Part shown: positions 10,192 through 21,000 of the stretch, in pieces
Layout: the number at the start of each line of letters is the position of its first letter
Position numbering within the stretch: the first letter of the stretch is position 1
Notes under the pieces: model-generated
What the model saw: the letters and a program-made list of their open reading frames with translations, nothing else
The model's database searches: none
Told to the model about the DNA's origin: nothing
Position numbers and translations under genes: made by a program
Source of the DNA: Tetrapyrgos nigripes
Taxonomy: Eukaryota > Basidiomycota > Agaricomycetes > Agaricales > Campanellaceae
Direction of reading: 5' to 3'
Length of the DNA: 64,000 nucleotides
Assembly (NCBI GenBank): GCA_013368315.1
Contig: JAACJM010000056.1
Location: forward strand, 186,001-250,000

Positions 10192-13051
10192 CTACACTTC
10201 CTGCGAATGTAACGAACCCTTGTCACTACCAAATCCATCTCCCTTTGCATTCTTAGCCACGTTCATGATTTCTGCTTCAGCTGGCCCAAACGTCCCAAAA
10301 ACATCCTTTTCATCAACCTCTCCGATTCCTGGTGGCGGCTGTATCGTGTTGAGGAGCATCCATACAGATGCACTGATAAAGAACCCTAGTAACCAGGACA
10401 TGTAATAGACATGCCTATAGAAAGAAAGCATCTCAATCATGGCTCACGGTTAGAGATATAAGCACAGAGGCACTCACATCCAGGTATCGCTCACTTGAAC
10501 TTTGGAAGGAGTGACTGAGGCACAGAAGCCTGGCATACTAGGCCAAACACCCTGGTACATGAGATGGCGGCTTGAGCATATGCATGATGTAATTGGAGCG
10601 CCTACGTACCAACACCCAGGCAAGAGGAGCTTTCCAGTTGACTCCATGCCAGAACCTGCATAGTATTGGATTAAATGGTCGCGCCTTGAAGGTTGAAAAT
10701 CCGTCAAAGAACTCACCAGTAATCACTGGAGCTGCTCGGTTCGAAAAGATGTGATAATTTGATACGCCTCCTTCGTACAAGATGGTACTCGGCCTAAATC
10801 ATGGTCAGTGAAAGCTTGTAAGAGCGTCAGAGGAGAGGACCTACAATCATGATACCCGTCAGAGGACCTAAGAACACTGCGTACCCAGAGATAGCTGAGA
10901 TGAACGAATTCGCAGTCTGCATAGTAAAGTAGTGTTGTGGAGTCAGTAAATCTGAGAGAGATGAAACACAGGAAGAACTAACATTCAGAATCTTCCATGG
11001 GTTGATACAAATTCCAATGATCGCGATTATGAATGACCCGCGACGTATATCAATATATCTGGAGCGGTGGTTCGTCAATTACTCTTACTTTTTTGTGAAG
11101 ATCAAGTCAACACCAAACGTACCGAGGTAAAAGTGCTGCTAAATCCATTCCACCAACTACACCACACGCGACCACCTAGCGAATAAAGAGCTCAGACGAA
11201 AGTTTCGAGGCAAGTAGCGGAATACTCACATTTACACAGAGCTGAGATAAAAAGAATGCAAACGCAGCAAAGAAAACCGCTGCACGCGCGCCGGGTCCGC
11301 TGTGTGTCTGGATGGCTTCTAGGAGATCGTACAATCGCCTGCAAATTACCATTTCACAAGAGTCAGCAAATCCATTGCAAGTCCAGCAAACCGAGTTATT
11401 TAAATACTCACCAGAGTAAGGGCTCATCGGGGTAGAATCCACGAGCACATGATGTAGTGACGATGCCTAGGATATTTGACCCTAGCAAGCAGACTGGAAT
11501 TATGAACATCTGGCCGTACATTTGATCTCCAGGGTTGACTGCATATCGGGAAAAATCTAGAAAAGAATGACCAATGATAATGCAGGTGATTCTCAACTTC
11601 GCAAAAGGAAACTACGCCGTTGAATTTACCACTTTGATAAAGTATACCTCCAGCCCATCCACCAATTCCGCTTGTAATCATTCGCATCATCGTCCAACTC
11701 AGCTGGGAACCCGTCAAGCGTCCGATACCGTAGACATCCTCGGGATTGCTCCAAAGAGGGCCGGCATTCCCTTGTTTGGCCAAGGCCCAGATGAAAATCG
11801 CAAATGCTGCGATGGTGACTACAACAGAAGAGAGGATGGCGGGACCTCGGTACCTGTAAGCACAGAAGGTGAGATATGAAATCTAATTTCTTGGTCTCTG
11901 GATAGAACGAACGTACTGTTCGGGTTTCAACAAGAAAAGCGGAAGAGAAACCGTCCAAAATATGATGAAAGATACTATCCAGCATTGGCTTAGGGTTAAC
12001 CGGTGCAAGGCATCCCATTATCAAGAGATTAGTACTCACTGAACTCGTTGGTCTTCATCCCAGCATTGGGTCCAAACGTATTCTTCATGTTGTAGAAGCT
12101 TGCTGGATTCAAAGGGTTCAGGCATCGTGGCTTGGCTGAAATGGATGCTACTCACGCCAAATGGAACCAATCATAATCTTCACCATCTGACCACCGTACC
12201 AGCCTTCTACGCCATACCAGCAGCACGAGAGGATGATTCGACTTAGCAAAGCGAACCAGGAACCGCGACTAGCATCATGATTCATCAGTCAAGAGTAGGA
12301 GGTCAGGGGCTTCACGTCGCCTTACATTCCCCAGCCTGTACGATTAATGATAGCCTGTAGGATGTGTTAATAAGAAGTAGGTTCTGTCAGAGAACCTGAT
12401 TTCAGAGAATAAGAATACTGACAAAAGGGACATGCCATTTTCCTCCTCCGTGGCCATTTATGACCAGACCGAGACAGATACTGCGTATGAATGGAGAATA
12501 TCAGAGGTAAGGCGCTGGAACTTGAATTCGCTTTCGCACATCAACGTGCTGATAGCATTCACTGTGAGTAATCGCCGCAAGTCAGTTCTTTTATCAAAAG
12601 ATGAGCAAAGAAGGCGGGACGTACCTGCAATAGCTTGACCAACCGTTAACCCAACAGCCACTGTACACCCATATGTAACCATTAATACCAGATAATAAGA
12701 GCTAGCTGCGTTAATCGCATACATGCTGTCGATGCACCGGACCATTCTGCGATATTGATAGCTGATGAAAGAACATTCAAGTTGGGACAGTCAGTTTGTT
12801 GGATATGACGAAGCGGCATTAATTATCTCACCGGTAGAAAGCCAAAAGAACAAGAAAATCTTCTTCGACCATGTTCGACGCGATGGAGGCAATGGCAGGA
12901 TGTCGGGATTCTTGTACGGAGATGCATCCGGGGAGACCTGACGAGCACAGTGTCACCGAATCTCCGAGATCGATTTTGATGATGTAGCACTACATACCTG
13001 TAGGAGAGACAAAAACCCTCTCGAAGTTGTCAACATGGATGACGGGGCCAT
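10192..13051 (-). CDS. NCS1-family nucleobase/allantoin-type permease
   Basis: Many short introns split a membrane transporter of the nucleobase:cation symporter-1 family, fungal Fur4/uracil-permease group. From the ATG at 13051 (MAPSSMLTTSRGFLSLLQ) it reads KNPDILPLPPSRRTWSKKIF, GLTVGQAIAG, GSWFALLSRIILSCCWYGVEGWYGG, GPLWSNPEDVYGIGRLTGS, MMRMITSGIGGWAGGILYQS, DFSRYAVNPGDQMYG, GPGARAAVFFAAFAFFLSQL, YIDIRRGSFIIAIIGICINPWK, ISGYAVFLGPLTGIM, FFDGFSTFKARPFNPIL and finally VYYMSWLLGFFISASVWMLLN with a hydrophilic tail. About twelve helices are expected. The substrate cannot be read from sequence; uracil, uridine, allantoin or thiamine are all known in the group. A stop just upstream of the ATG in frame supports the start. 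It shares a promoter region with the divergent dioxygenase gene at 13532. Confidence 0.87.
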
Positions 13052-13531
13052 TGATGAGTCAACGAGGGTCTAAGGATAAGCCGCTTCCACTTTTTCAATG
13101 CGCAGAACCAGTGTCCTGTCAAAGAAGGTTTAAAGAGGTCTGTAATGATGGACAAGCGTGACGATTGTACCACGGGTGTACCATTGCCATTGAAATGGAG
13201 TAGAGGAATAGCCCAGGAGTAGCTGATGCCAGGAACTGACTCGGTCGGACCTAATGTTGCCTCGTCCCTTCATATTTTTCCAAAGGTATGCGCATACTTT
13301 GGCGATAGGCAGCAAGACGGAGGAGGAGAAACGAATATGTTGACCAGTGGAGCCATTTTTTCCGCGGAGTCCGGGGCCAATTTGCAAGTTTTTCCGGTAG
13401 CGCTAGCAGCACTTGATGCAGAGCCACCTTTTGCTATAATTACCCTCTGAAGATATGATGCCCATCTTCACAGCTGTCAGTGCTCCATCACAACCAGGAG
13501 CACCACTTGCTACCCATCCTCGTCAACTACA
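13052..13531. promoter_or_regulatory. Shared divergent promoter region, permease / dioxygenase
   Basis: 480 bases separate the two divergent ATGs (13051 minus, 13532 plus). No other gene fits. TATAATTA at 13434-13441 lies about 95 bases before the plus-strand ATG and could be its TATA element. Confidence 0.45.
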
Positions 13532-15469
13532 ATGGCCGGTCTGCCCCAAGAATCATCTACTGAACCAGAAGCAACCACAAGACACGGAAATCACGTCGTG
13601 AAACCTTGGGTATACCCTCCAGAAACGAAATGCATCCCAGAGGAACAGTTCATAGACCTCGAAGTCATTGATTTGTCTGTGCCATTTTCGAGCTCAATCG
13701 ACCTCAGCACTGACACCTCTGGATGTGCTACGTCATCGGCTGGATACCGAGGACCTGGACACGACGATCGCGATATTTCTTCGACTCCGAGTCCTCAAGA
13801 CCAAGAAATCATCACTCGTGTCCTTAAAGCTTTTCACTCAACGGGACTTGTCGCTTTGAAAGGACACGGTCTTGCTTCACAGGAGATCCAGCGTCAATTC
13901 GATTTGGGAAGGCTTTTGAATGAAGATGTTGGAGAGGAGGAGAAGCAGACGTTGCATGCGAGGATTAAGGAGGAAGGGAGCTGGGCGGGGTATAAGGTAC
14001 CTTCTCCCCCGCTCTGACATTTGCTGATCATTGAGGCCATTTGACTTTTACAGCCCAGAGGATACTATAAACGTCCTGATGGCTCTCATGATTATATAGA
14101 GGTAAGTTCGTGGAGAAATTAATCCAGTGTGTTCTGCACCTCTTCTATTTTCAACTGACTGGTATGATACCTAGCACTACGATTTTTATCCCTTCACAGC
14201 GCTCGAATCTCGTCTACCCGAAATAGCCAAACCGTATCTGAACGAATTCAGAGGATTTATTGAGGTAAGTCTCCGGGTCAATACCTAACCGTACTAACCT
14301 TAATTGAAATCGTTCATTCTTGATAGTACAACCATTATGTCATTCTGCGAAAGGTCCTCGCTGTCATCTCTCTCGGTCTCGGGCTTGAAAGAGATTTGTG
14401 AGTCGATTTCGGAGTCTCTCTTTTCAGTTTGCCTCAAGCCGACTCAAACAGTCTTTGGCGCCTCCATCACCGAGGCGACGTTAGTAACGGGGTACTCCAA
14501 CCAAACAGGTCCGATGAAGAGTTCCAAGAATGGAAGCATTGCAAAGATCATCTGCGTTATGCTATGTACCGTAGGTCCAATTCTTTCTATTACCCAGCAT
14601 ATTAATGTGGTCTCAACCTTTGATGTTTAGATCCACCCTCAGAAGAAGACCGAGAGCGGAGGAAGAAGATTTGGCTACCGGGACATACTGATATGTGAGT
14701 TCACGTTCGACAGGTACCAGTGGAACTTCTGAGCGCTTAATTCTTATTGCAATGCAAGTGGTTCAGTCACTTTTCTCTGTTAGTCTTGTCCTTTCTTTTA
14801 TTCAACCCTCGCATAGAACTCAAAGTCGATAATATCATATTTTCCATTATCAGACTCCCAGTCAATTGCAGGTCTGCAGATTCTGACGCCTAACGGTGAA
14901 TGGAAGTACATACGGCATTATCCTGATCATATCATTGTTGATCTCGGAGACTCGATGGAATTTCTTACTGGTGGAGTGTTGAAGGCAGCCCCTCATCGAG
15001 GTGAGTACTTGGGATGTACATTGATCATATCCAAGCTGAGCTCCGTTCCGGCAGTGATTGAACCCCCGGAAGATCAAAGATAGTGAGTACTACTCTTACA
15101 TTGATCCTCGTCAAGAATTTGTGGTGTTGACTTATCTCTCCTGCGACCTGAAGCTTAAAAAGGCTAGGGATCTTCTTCTTCGTACCATTCCTACCCGAGG
15201 TCCAACTCAGAGTGATCGATCATCCTTCCCTGCGCAAATTGGGAGCGAAAGATATGTTCGATGAGTATTATCGGCTTGGAGGAAAGCCTCTTACACAGGC
15301 AGGTGAGCGAGCCTTTTTTTTTTCGTCGACATTGTCCACAACCCATTGTCTCTCCCGCACAGAATGGCTTGTTATGAAATCAAAGCTGGTAGGAACTAAA
15401 CGTGTCCAGAGAGAGAAGAGAGAGCCTGTAGATGTTTTGGAGGACATTCATTATAGGTATAATCCCTAA
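13532..15469 (+). CDS. 2-oxoglutarate/Fe(II)-dependent dioxygenase, isopenicillin-N-synthase-like
   Basis: Short introns are needed to read about 370 residues. The N-terminal DIOX_N part holds FIDLEVIDLS and VLKAFHSTGLVALKGHG. The core holds RGYYKRPDGSHDYIEHYDFYP and LGLERD. The first two iron ligands are in GHTDIGSVTFL, split by introns near 14690-14770. SIAGLQILTPNGEWKYI and VDLGDSMEFLTGGVLKAAPHRV follow, giving the third iron ligand near 14995. The usual QRxLxRLGIFFF strand appears only after removing an intron at about 15082-15150. The end reads HPSLRKLGAKDMFDEYYRLGGKPLTQAEWLV. No break was seen. Substrate unknown; family members hydroxylate or ring-modify small molecules. Divergent placement next to a nucleobase-type permease hints at a heterocyclic substrate, which is inference only. 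Confidence 0.86.
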
Positions 15470-15542
15470 GGACTAGCAAAACACTTATTTAAAAATCACT
15501 TGTTTCCCAAAAGAATGTGACGACGGGTGTCTAAATCCGAGC

Positions 15543-15724
15543 TCAAACAATGTCCGTCGCCGTCGCCGCCACCTTCTTGACGCTTTCAGCATCCTAGTCA
15601 ACAAGAAAACAAGTAGAGCCGACAATTAGTGCAACATTCCAACAAATTGCACCTTGGTACTTACCTCGGCTTCGTAGAAGTAGTTATCGGCCTCCCTGAC
15701 GGTAGTAACCATAACTTGAACTAC
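15543..15724 (-). pseudogene. Former C-terminal tail of the seven-helix protein, beyond a stop codon
   Basis: Directly after the TAA of the upstream frame, the same frame continues with VVQVMVTTVREADNYFYEAE, then a normal GT-AG intron, then DAESVKKVAATATDIV and a TGA at 15543. This looks like the ancestral end of the protein, cut off by one nonsense change. It could instead be read through or edited, with no evidence for either. Confidence 0.5.
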
Positions 15725-16823
15725 TTAGACCCCGCCGCCATGGAACCCTCTTCGGCGGGGACTTGGAGATTCCATGTCATCATCTTCCGCCCCATCCTTG
15801 AGAGCCTTCATCATCACCTGTTCTCTCGGGGCATTTTTATTAGATGTGAGTCTATCTTCTGGAGAATCCCTGGTAACCCAGAAGAGAGCAAGAGAATTGA
15901 AGATGATCTGTAAAACGAATTCAAAATCATTGAATATGACACGCATATATGACCCAGGACTCACGTCAGTGGTGCAACATGCGAGAAACATCCATTCACG
16001 TTCTGTCCCATGCCAGGCAGCTAGAACGGCTGTGTTTACGATGGAAATTGCTAGAGCGACCATGGCGGAACTAAACAAAAAAAAAGATGTTAAAGACATT
16101 CTAGGATCATGAGGATACACGACTTACACCAAGGTTCTACGCGCAACATCGTAAGTACGCGGGTTCACAAACTTGGATTTCAGTAGAGGCCAGAGGAACA
16201 ATCCAGTCAGGAAGAGGGTGATGTATCTAAACATTTATCAGAAAAGACGGAATTGAGGACTTCAGCATGCTCCCTTACGTGTCGTAGCTCAGGAGAGTCA
16301 AAGATGCGTAGAACTTCAATCCAATGTAGCAGTAGCCATCGGCTTGGTTGAGGTAATAGATACGTCCAATGATGAGGGTGACAACGACAGCACCATACAA
16401 GAGAATAGTGACTATACCGACCAGGTATATCGGTGATTGTAGACGGGGAGTATTGTGCGGAGTCCATACGACGTGAACCACCTCAACTATAGTAGCACTA
16501 GAGTGAGCAGTCTGTAAATTGTGTGAAAACCCACATACCGAGGTAGACGTATAAGAGAACTTTCGCTAACGCATAGAACACAATACACAGGAACATTCCA
16601 GTCATGCAAACAGACAGGGAAGTCTCCATTCCGATTCCAAATACCAGAAGACCACCTGAGTGCAGCAAGTTGTAGAATGGACGTGCATATAGAATATAAT
16701 ACGCACTGATGAAAAGGAAAAGCCATGAGTCCACAAAGACTGAGAGAATGAGCCACCGAACCCAAGGAACGTGAAAGTCGCGCGGAATACGCCGGGAGGT
16801 GCAGTGAGAGATGATTGTAATAC
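15725..16823 (-). CDS. Multi-helix membrane protein of an Agaricomycete seven-TM family, 5' exon not found
   Basis: The exons read as a poly-helix membrane protein of a family common in mushrooms and described only as transmembrane protein. Segments in order: VPWVRWLILSVFVDSWLFLF, GLLVFGIGMETSLSVCMTGM with FLCIVFYALAKVLLYVYLG, VVHVVWTPH (loop), PIYLVGIVTILLYGAVVVTL, GYCYIGLKFYASLTLLSYDT, YITLFLTGLFLWPLLKSKF, SSAMVALAISIVNTAVLAAW with HGTEREWMFLACCTTDV, then EFVLQIIFNSLALFWVT. The tail is hydrophilic and ends at a TAA (15725-15727). The supported sequence begins at the splice acceptor at 16823; relatives have one more N-terminal helix, whose exon I could not identify upstream. Function unknown; the layout is receptor-like. 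Confidence 0.68.
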
Positions 16824-18056
16824 CTAAAGGTTACACGGAACTGGTTAGCGATACGATCGATCAATTTTTTTCCCTATGCAAGCGTCCCAGATCTTCTCGG
16901 ACGCAGCACACAGCGCATCAAGAGAAATATTAAGCCATGACTTGACGCACTGAGGCCGATTTCTGTCGAAGCACTTATATCCAATACGTAGGTTGATCGC
17001 GCGTAAACCGTTACTTCCCAAACGCTTCTGCCTTAGCAAGATCTTCAGAGGGGTCCATGCCAGTAGGCGTTCGCAGTACACAGCTTCAACTGACAGCCAC
17101 TTTATGTTCTGCTTCATAGGATGAGGTGCCTTTCACTCCTCAGGGCTGACAAGATTTCTAGGACCATGGCAGGAAGTAGCACCAAGTAAGTATGAGCGCT
17201 GACTCGGGCGAGCTTGGCACTGCTATTTCGCAAATGGAACTTTTGAGGATGCGTCAATCCTCCCGACTGACCCTCAGAAAACGCAGAAAATAATGGCTAC
17301 TTGTAAGTATGCAGGGGTTGTGATGTAGATTTGCAGTTCTTCTCGGCTTCCAATCGGTGTTTTCGGACATTAGGGATGATAATGGACCATGACCGGGACT
17401 TACTTGAGATCCCGAAATTTTGAACTATAGGAGCGACAGTGGGTGTCATGTTTGGAATACAGGGCCAGGAGGCTGCGACGTATACACACACCCAGCACTA
17501 ACAAATATCCCGTGGCCAGAAGTTATTTAGGAAGCTTCTGGAAACTTGGTACTCGGAAACGGATTAAATTTCTGAAGCCTCGGCCAGCGATCCGATTGGC
17601 TCGGATCGCTTCCGATAAATTTCTGAAGCACGAAAACCTTTTGTTTTCAAACGAGTTTCCTCGTCGCTGGAAAGCTTGACCTTTTCGAAATAACTTTTAT
17701 TCGCCCGATATTGGTTACTGCTGGGTGTGATAGTAAAGTCACCCTTTCCAGTATCCTGAAAAAGTACATTATGAGTCCGAATAACTTGAAAGGTTAAGAA
17801 CATACTTGACTATTCTGATAATATACAGAGGTGTTCGCAGCCTTTGAACTGTACAAGAGCGTTGTATATGTCCTTCTGCAACGTCCTGGCAGACATCTGG
17901 GGTCACAACTTTCGGTGTCCAAACAATGGGCCTCGAGGCGGGTACAAAAAGATTAGCCGCGTGACCTATGTTTGATCAATGACGAGCATAGTGAGCGGCA
18001 CCGTTTTTTCATCGCGTTCTCGAGCTCTTGGCCTCAATGCACACGTCGCCGCCACC
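16824..18056. other. Region upstream of two divergent genes
   Basis: It must hold the missing first exon of the minus-strand membrane protein and the promoter of the plus-strand gene. A minus-strand frame at 16845-17117 (90 residues) is not hydrophobic and resembles nothing I know. No repeat or RNA gene was seen. Confidence 0.4.
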
Positions 18057-21000
18057 ATGGACAGTCTCTTCGCCATCGCTTTTGGTCTCGGCGTCCGCGT
18101 CGTCGTCTCTTTTGCTTCCCATGGCTCTGTAAAGACAAGCGGAACTCTCATCGGTCTATGGGAAGGCATTGTTCTCCTTCACTTCCTCCAAAAACGCCCT
18201 CGATCAACGGACCCTTATGTGGGCTATGCTGTCCGGATGTTTGTTGACTACCTCTGGACAGAAAGTCTACTTCGATTCCTCATAGTTTTGGTATGGACCG
18301 GGTTGGGAATGGTGCTAGCGGATATGGCACCTGGGTTTTGGAGGAGGAGTAGGCTTCGGAGGACATGGAGTCGACTACGGAGGGATCTGTTCATTTTGTC
18401 ACGCTCAATTCCAAAAGTGGACGTGCCTATTCCATTTATCTACAAACAACGAACTGTTCGGTTTTCGTCCTCGAGATCGTCAGTTGCCCCAGATGAAGGC
18501 ACCGTCGTTTCCGTCGTTTCACCCTCTACTCCTCCTTCAGAACTTCCCTCAGAAGTACTTACGGGCACAGCCTCATCTCTGCGTCCATCTGCCTCTGCTT
18601 CTCAATCCCAACGTCTTTCCCGTGCTGCTGCAGTAACATCCGCCGTTCCTGCAGCTGCACCCTCCGTGACCATAACCACCCCGACTCCCCGTTCAACTCC
18701 CCGTTCAACTCCCCGAAAACCCGCCAAACCTCGCGTCCCAGGTCACTTTACCCGAGACTCCGAGACCGAAACCGATATCACCACTACTGCAATCCCCTCC
18801 GGGTCTTCTCGCCCAGTTACTCGATACCCTCGTGGTCCTGGCAAAGAATCTATATCCGACAGTGGGTTTACTACGGACAGCGATATCCCTGGTACTACGC
18901 GTGGGTTTAAATTCACGCATATACCCCATCCAAGTTCGGATATGGAGGGTTCGGATACGGATTCGTTGACGACGACTACGGAGAGGGAGCCAGGGCCCAG
19001 ATTGGTTGATTTGAAGGATATTTCCGAGGAAGAGCAGGAGAAGGAACTGGGTACGCCTACGCAGATGACGAGTAGGATTCCCTTGCCTCCCATCACTCAG
19101 AGTGATGAAGAGCGGATAGAAGCAGAGCTGGCTAGGGAAAGAGAGGAAACATCCAAAACCCCTGCGCCTCCACCCGACCTAGTTCCCGAAATCCCAGATA
19201 CGTATGATCTGGCAGAACCAGATTGGGAGAAGGTGGATAAATTGGAGATTGAGGTTGCTCCGCCTTTACCGCCTAAAGACAAGGGTAAAAGCAAATTGAA
19301 GAGCAGTAAAGGAAAGAAGAAACTCGTCGATATGGAGAAGATTGAGATTGAAGACCTCTCTACACAAGGGACACCTAAAGCTACAACACCTAAAGCTACG
19401 ACACCTAAAGCTACGACACCTAAAGCTACGACACCTAAAGCTACGACTCCAGACCAAACGCGTGCTACGACTCCTACTCCCATACCTAAACCTCCAAATC
19501 TCGACCCTGATGCCACTGTTATTACGATACCAGAAACTGGAAGAGATATCACCATTACTGCAGACAAGAACACTGACGTCGTCGTCAATATCGAAGCTCA
19601 ACCTCAGCCAGAACTTGCTCCAGAGAAATCACACCCCGAACCCGAACCACAAGAACCACCCAAACCACGCTGGCCCCGACCCAAACCCGAACCTCGTCCC
19701 GAAAGCTGGGGTATGGGTGAATCCGATGCCTTTGTCGTTCGTTCCCCATCCAACAAATCCAATCCAAACTCCAACACTCCTCCTGACCCCATAACCAGAC
19801 TAAAGTACAAGAAACCAGAATCAGAACCTGGAGGAGAGAGTGATGCGTTTGTCTCCAGAGGAATGAGGAAGGAGAGGGAGAGGGAGAGGGAGAAGGAGAA
19901 GGAGAAGGCAAAGGTGCAAGAGAAGGAAAAGGGAGCGAAGAGGTTGAAGTCGATATTTGATGAGTTGACGCCTGAAGAGATGGCGAAGATGCAGGCAGCC
20001 GCGGCGATTAGAGAGGCGGAGGAGAAGGCAGAGAGAGAGGCGAAGGAGAAGGCAGAGAGAGAGGCGAAGGAGAAGGCAGAGAGAGAGGCGAAGGAGAAGG
20101 CAGAGAGAGAGGCGAAGGAGAAGGCAGAGAGAGAGGCGAAGGAGAAGGCAGAGAGAGAGGCGAAGGAGAAGGCAGAGAGAGAGGCGGAGGAGAGGGCAGA
20201 GAGAGAGGCGGAGGAGAGGGCAGAGAGAGAGGCAGAGGAGAAAGCTAGGGCAGAAGCAGAAGCAGAGGCTCTCGCTTTAGCCGAAGCGCAAGCGCAAGCT
20301 GAAAGAGAAGCAGAGGCTTTAGCTTTAACCGAAGCACAAGCGCAAGCAGACGAGGAACAACCACCGAGGTTCTCTACCTTGTATCCTGAGCAGTTTATCG
20401 AGACTGGCGGAGAGCTTTTGGAGAACGATAATGACAATGGTGATGGTGATGCCGATGATGCTGAATCGGTTGCGCTATCTGTTGCACCCTCCAAAGCACC
20501 CTCTAAAGCCGCGACAAAGGCGGCTTCTGTAGCTGCTTCTGTTGCACCATCGAAAGCGCCGTCGAAATCAGCTTCAAAGGCACCTTCTGTAGCTGCTTCC
20601 GTTGCGCCGTCAAGAGTGTCAAAGTCAGCCTCAAAGGCACCTTCTGTAGCTGCACCGACGAAATCATCCTCGAAATCAGCTCCAAAGGTACCATCTGTAG
20701 CTGCTTCTGTTGCACCGTCGAAAGCACCTTCTCATTCCCGAGCACCCTCTGTCGCAGCTTCCAAGGCAGCTTCTGTTGTGCCGTTGAAAGCACCAAAGGC
20801 CGATCCTGCTGCCTCTTCCAAGGCAGCTTCCAAAGCACCTTCCATCGCTCCCTCTGCCGCACCTTCAGCCGCACCATCTCGAGCACCTACTACCAAGGAA
20901 AGTCGAGGAGGAGGAGCAGCTTCGGATTTCTTCGGTGGGGCCTCTGATTTCGTCGCTCCTTCTGCTATTCCAGATCATTATGGGGATGGGGATGGGGACG

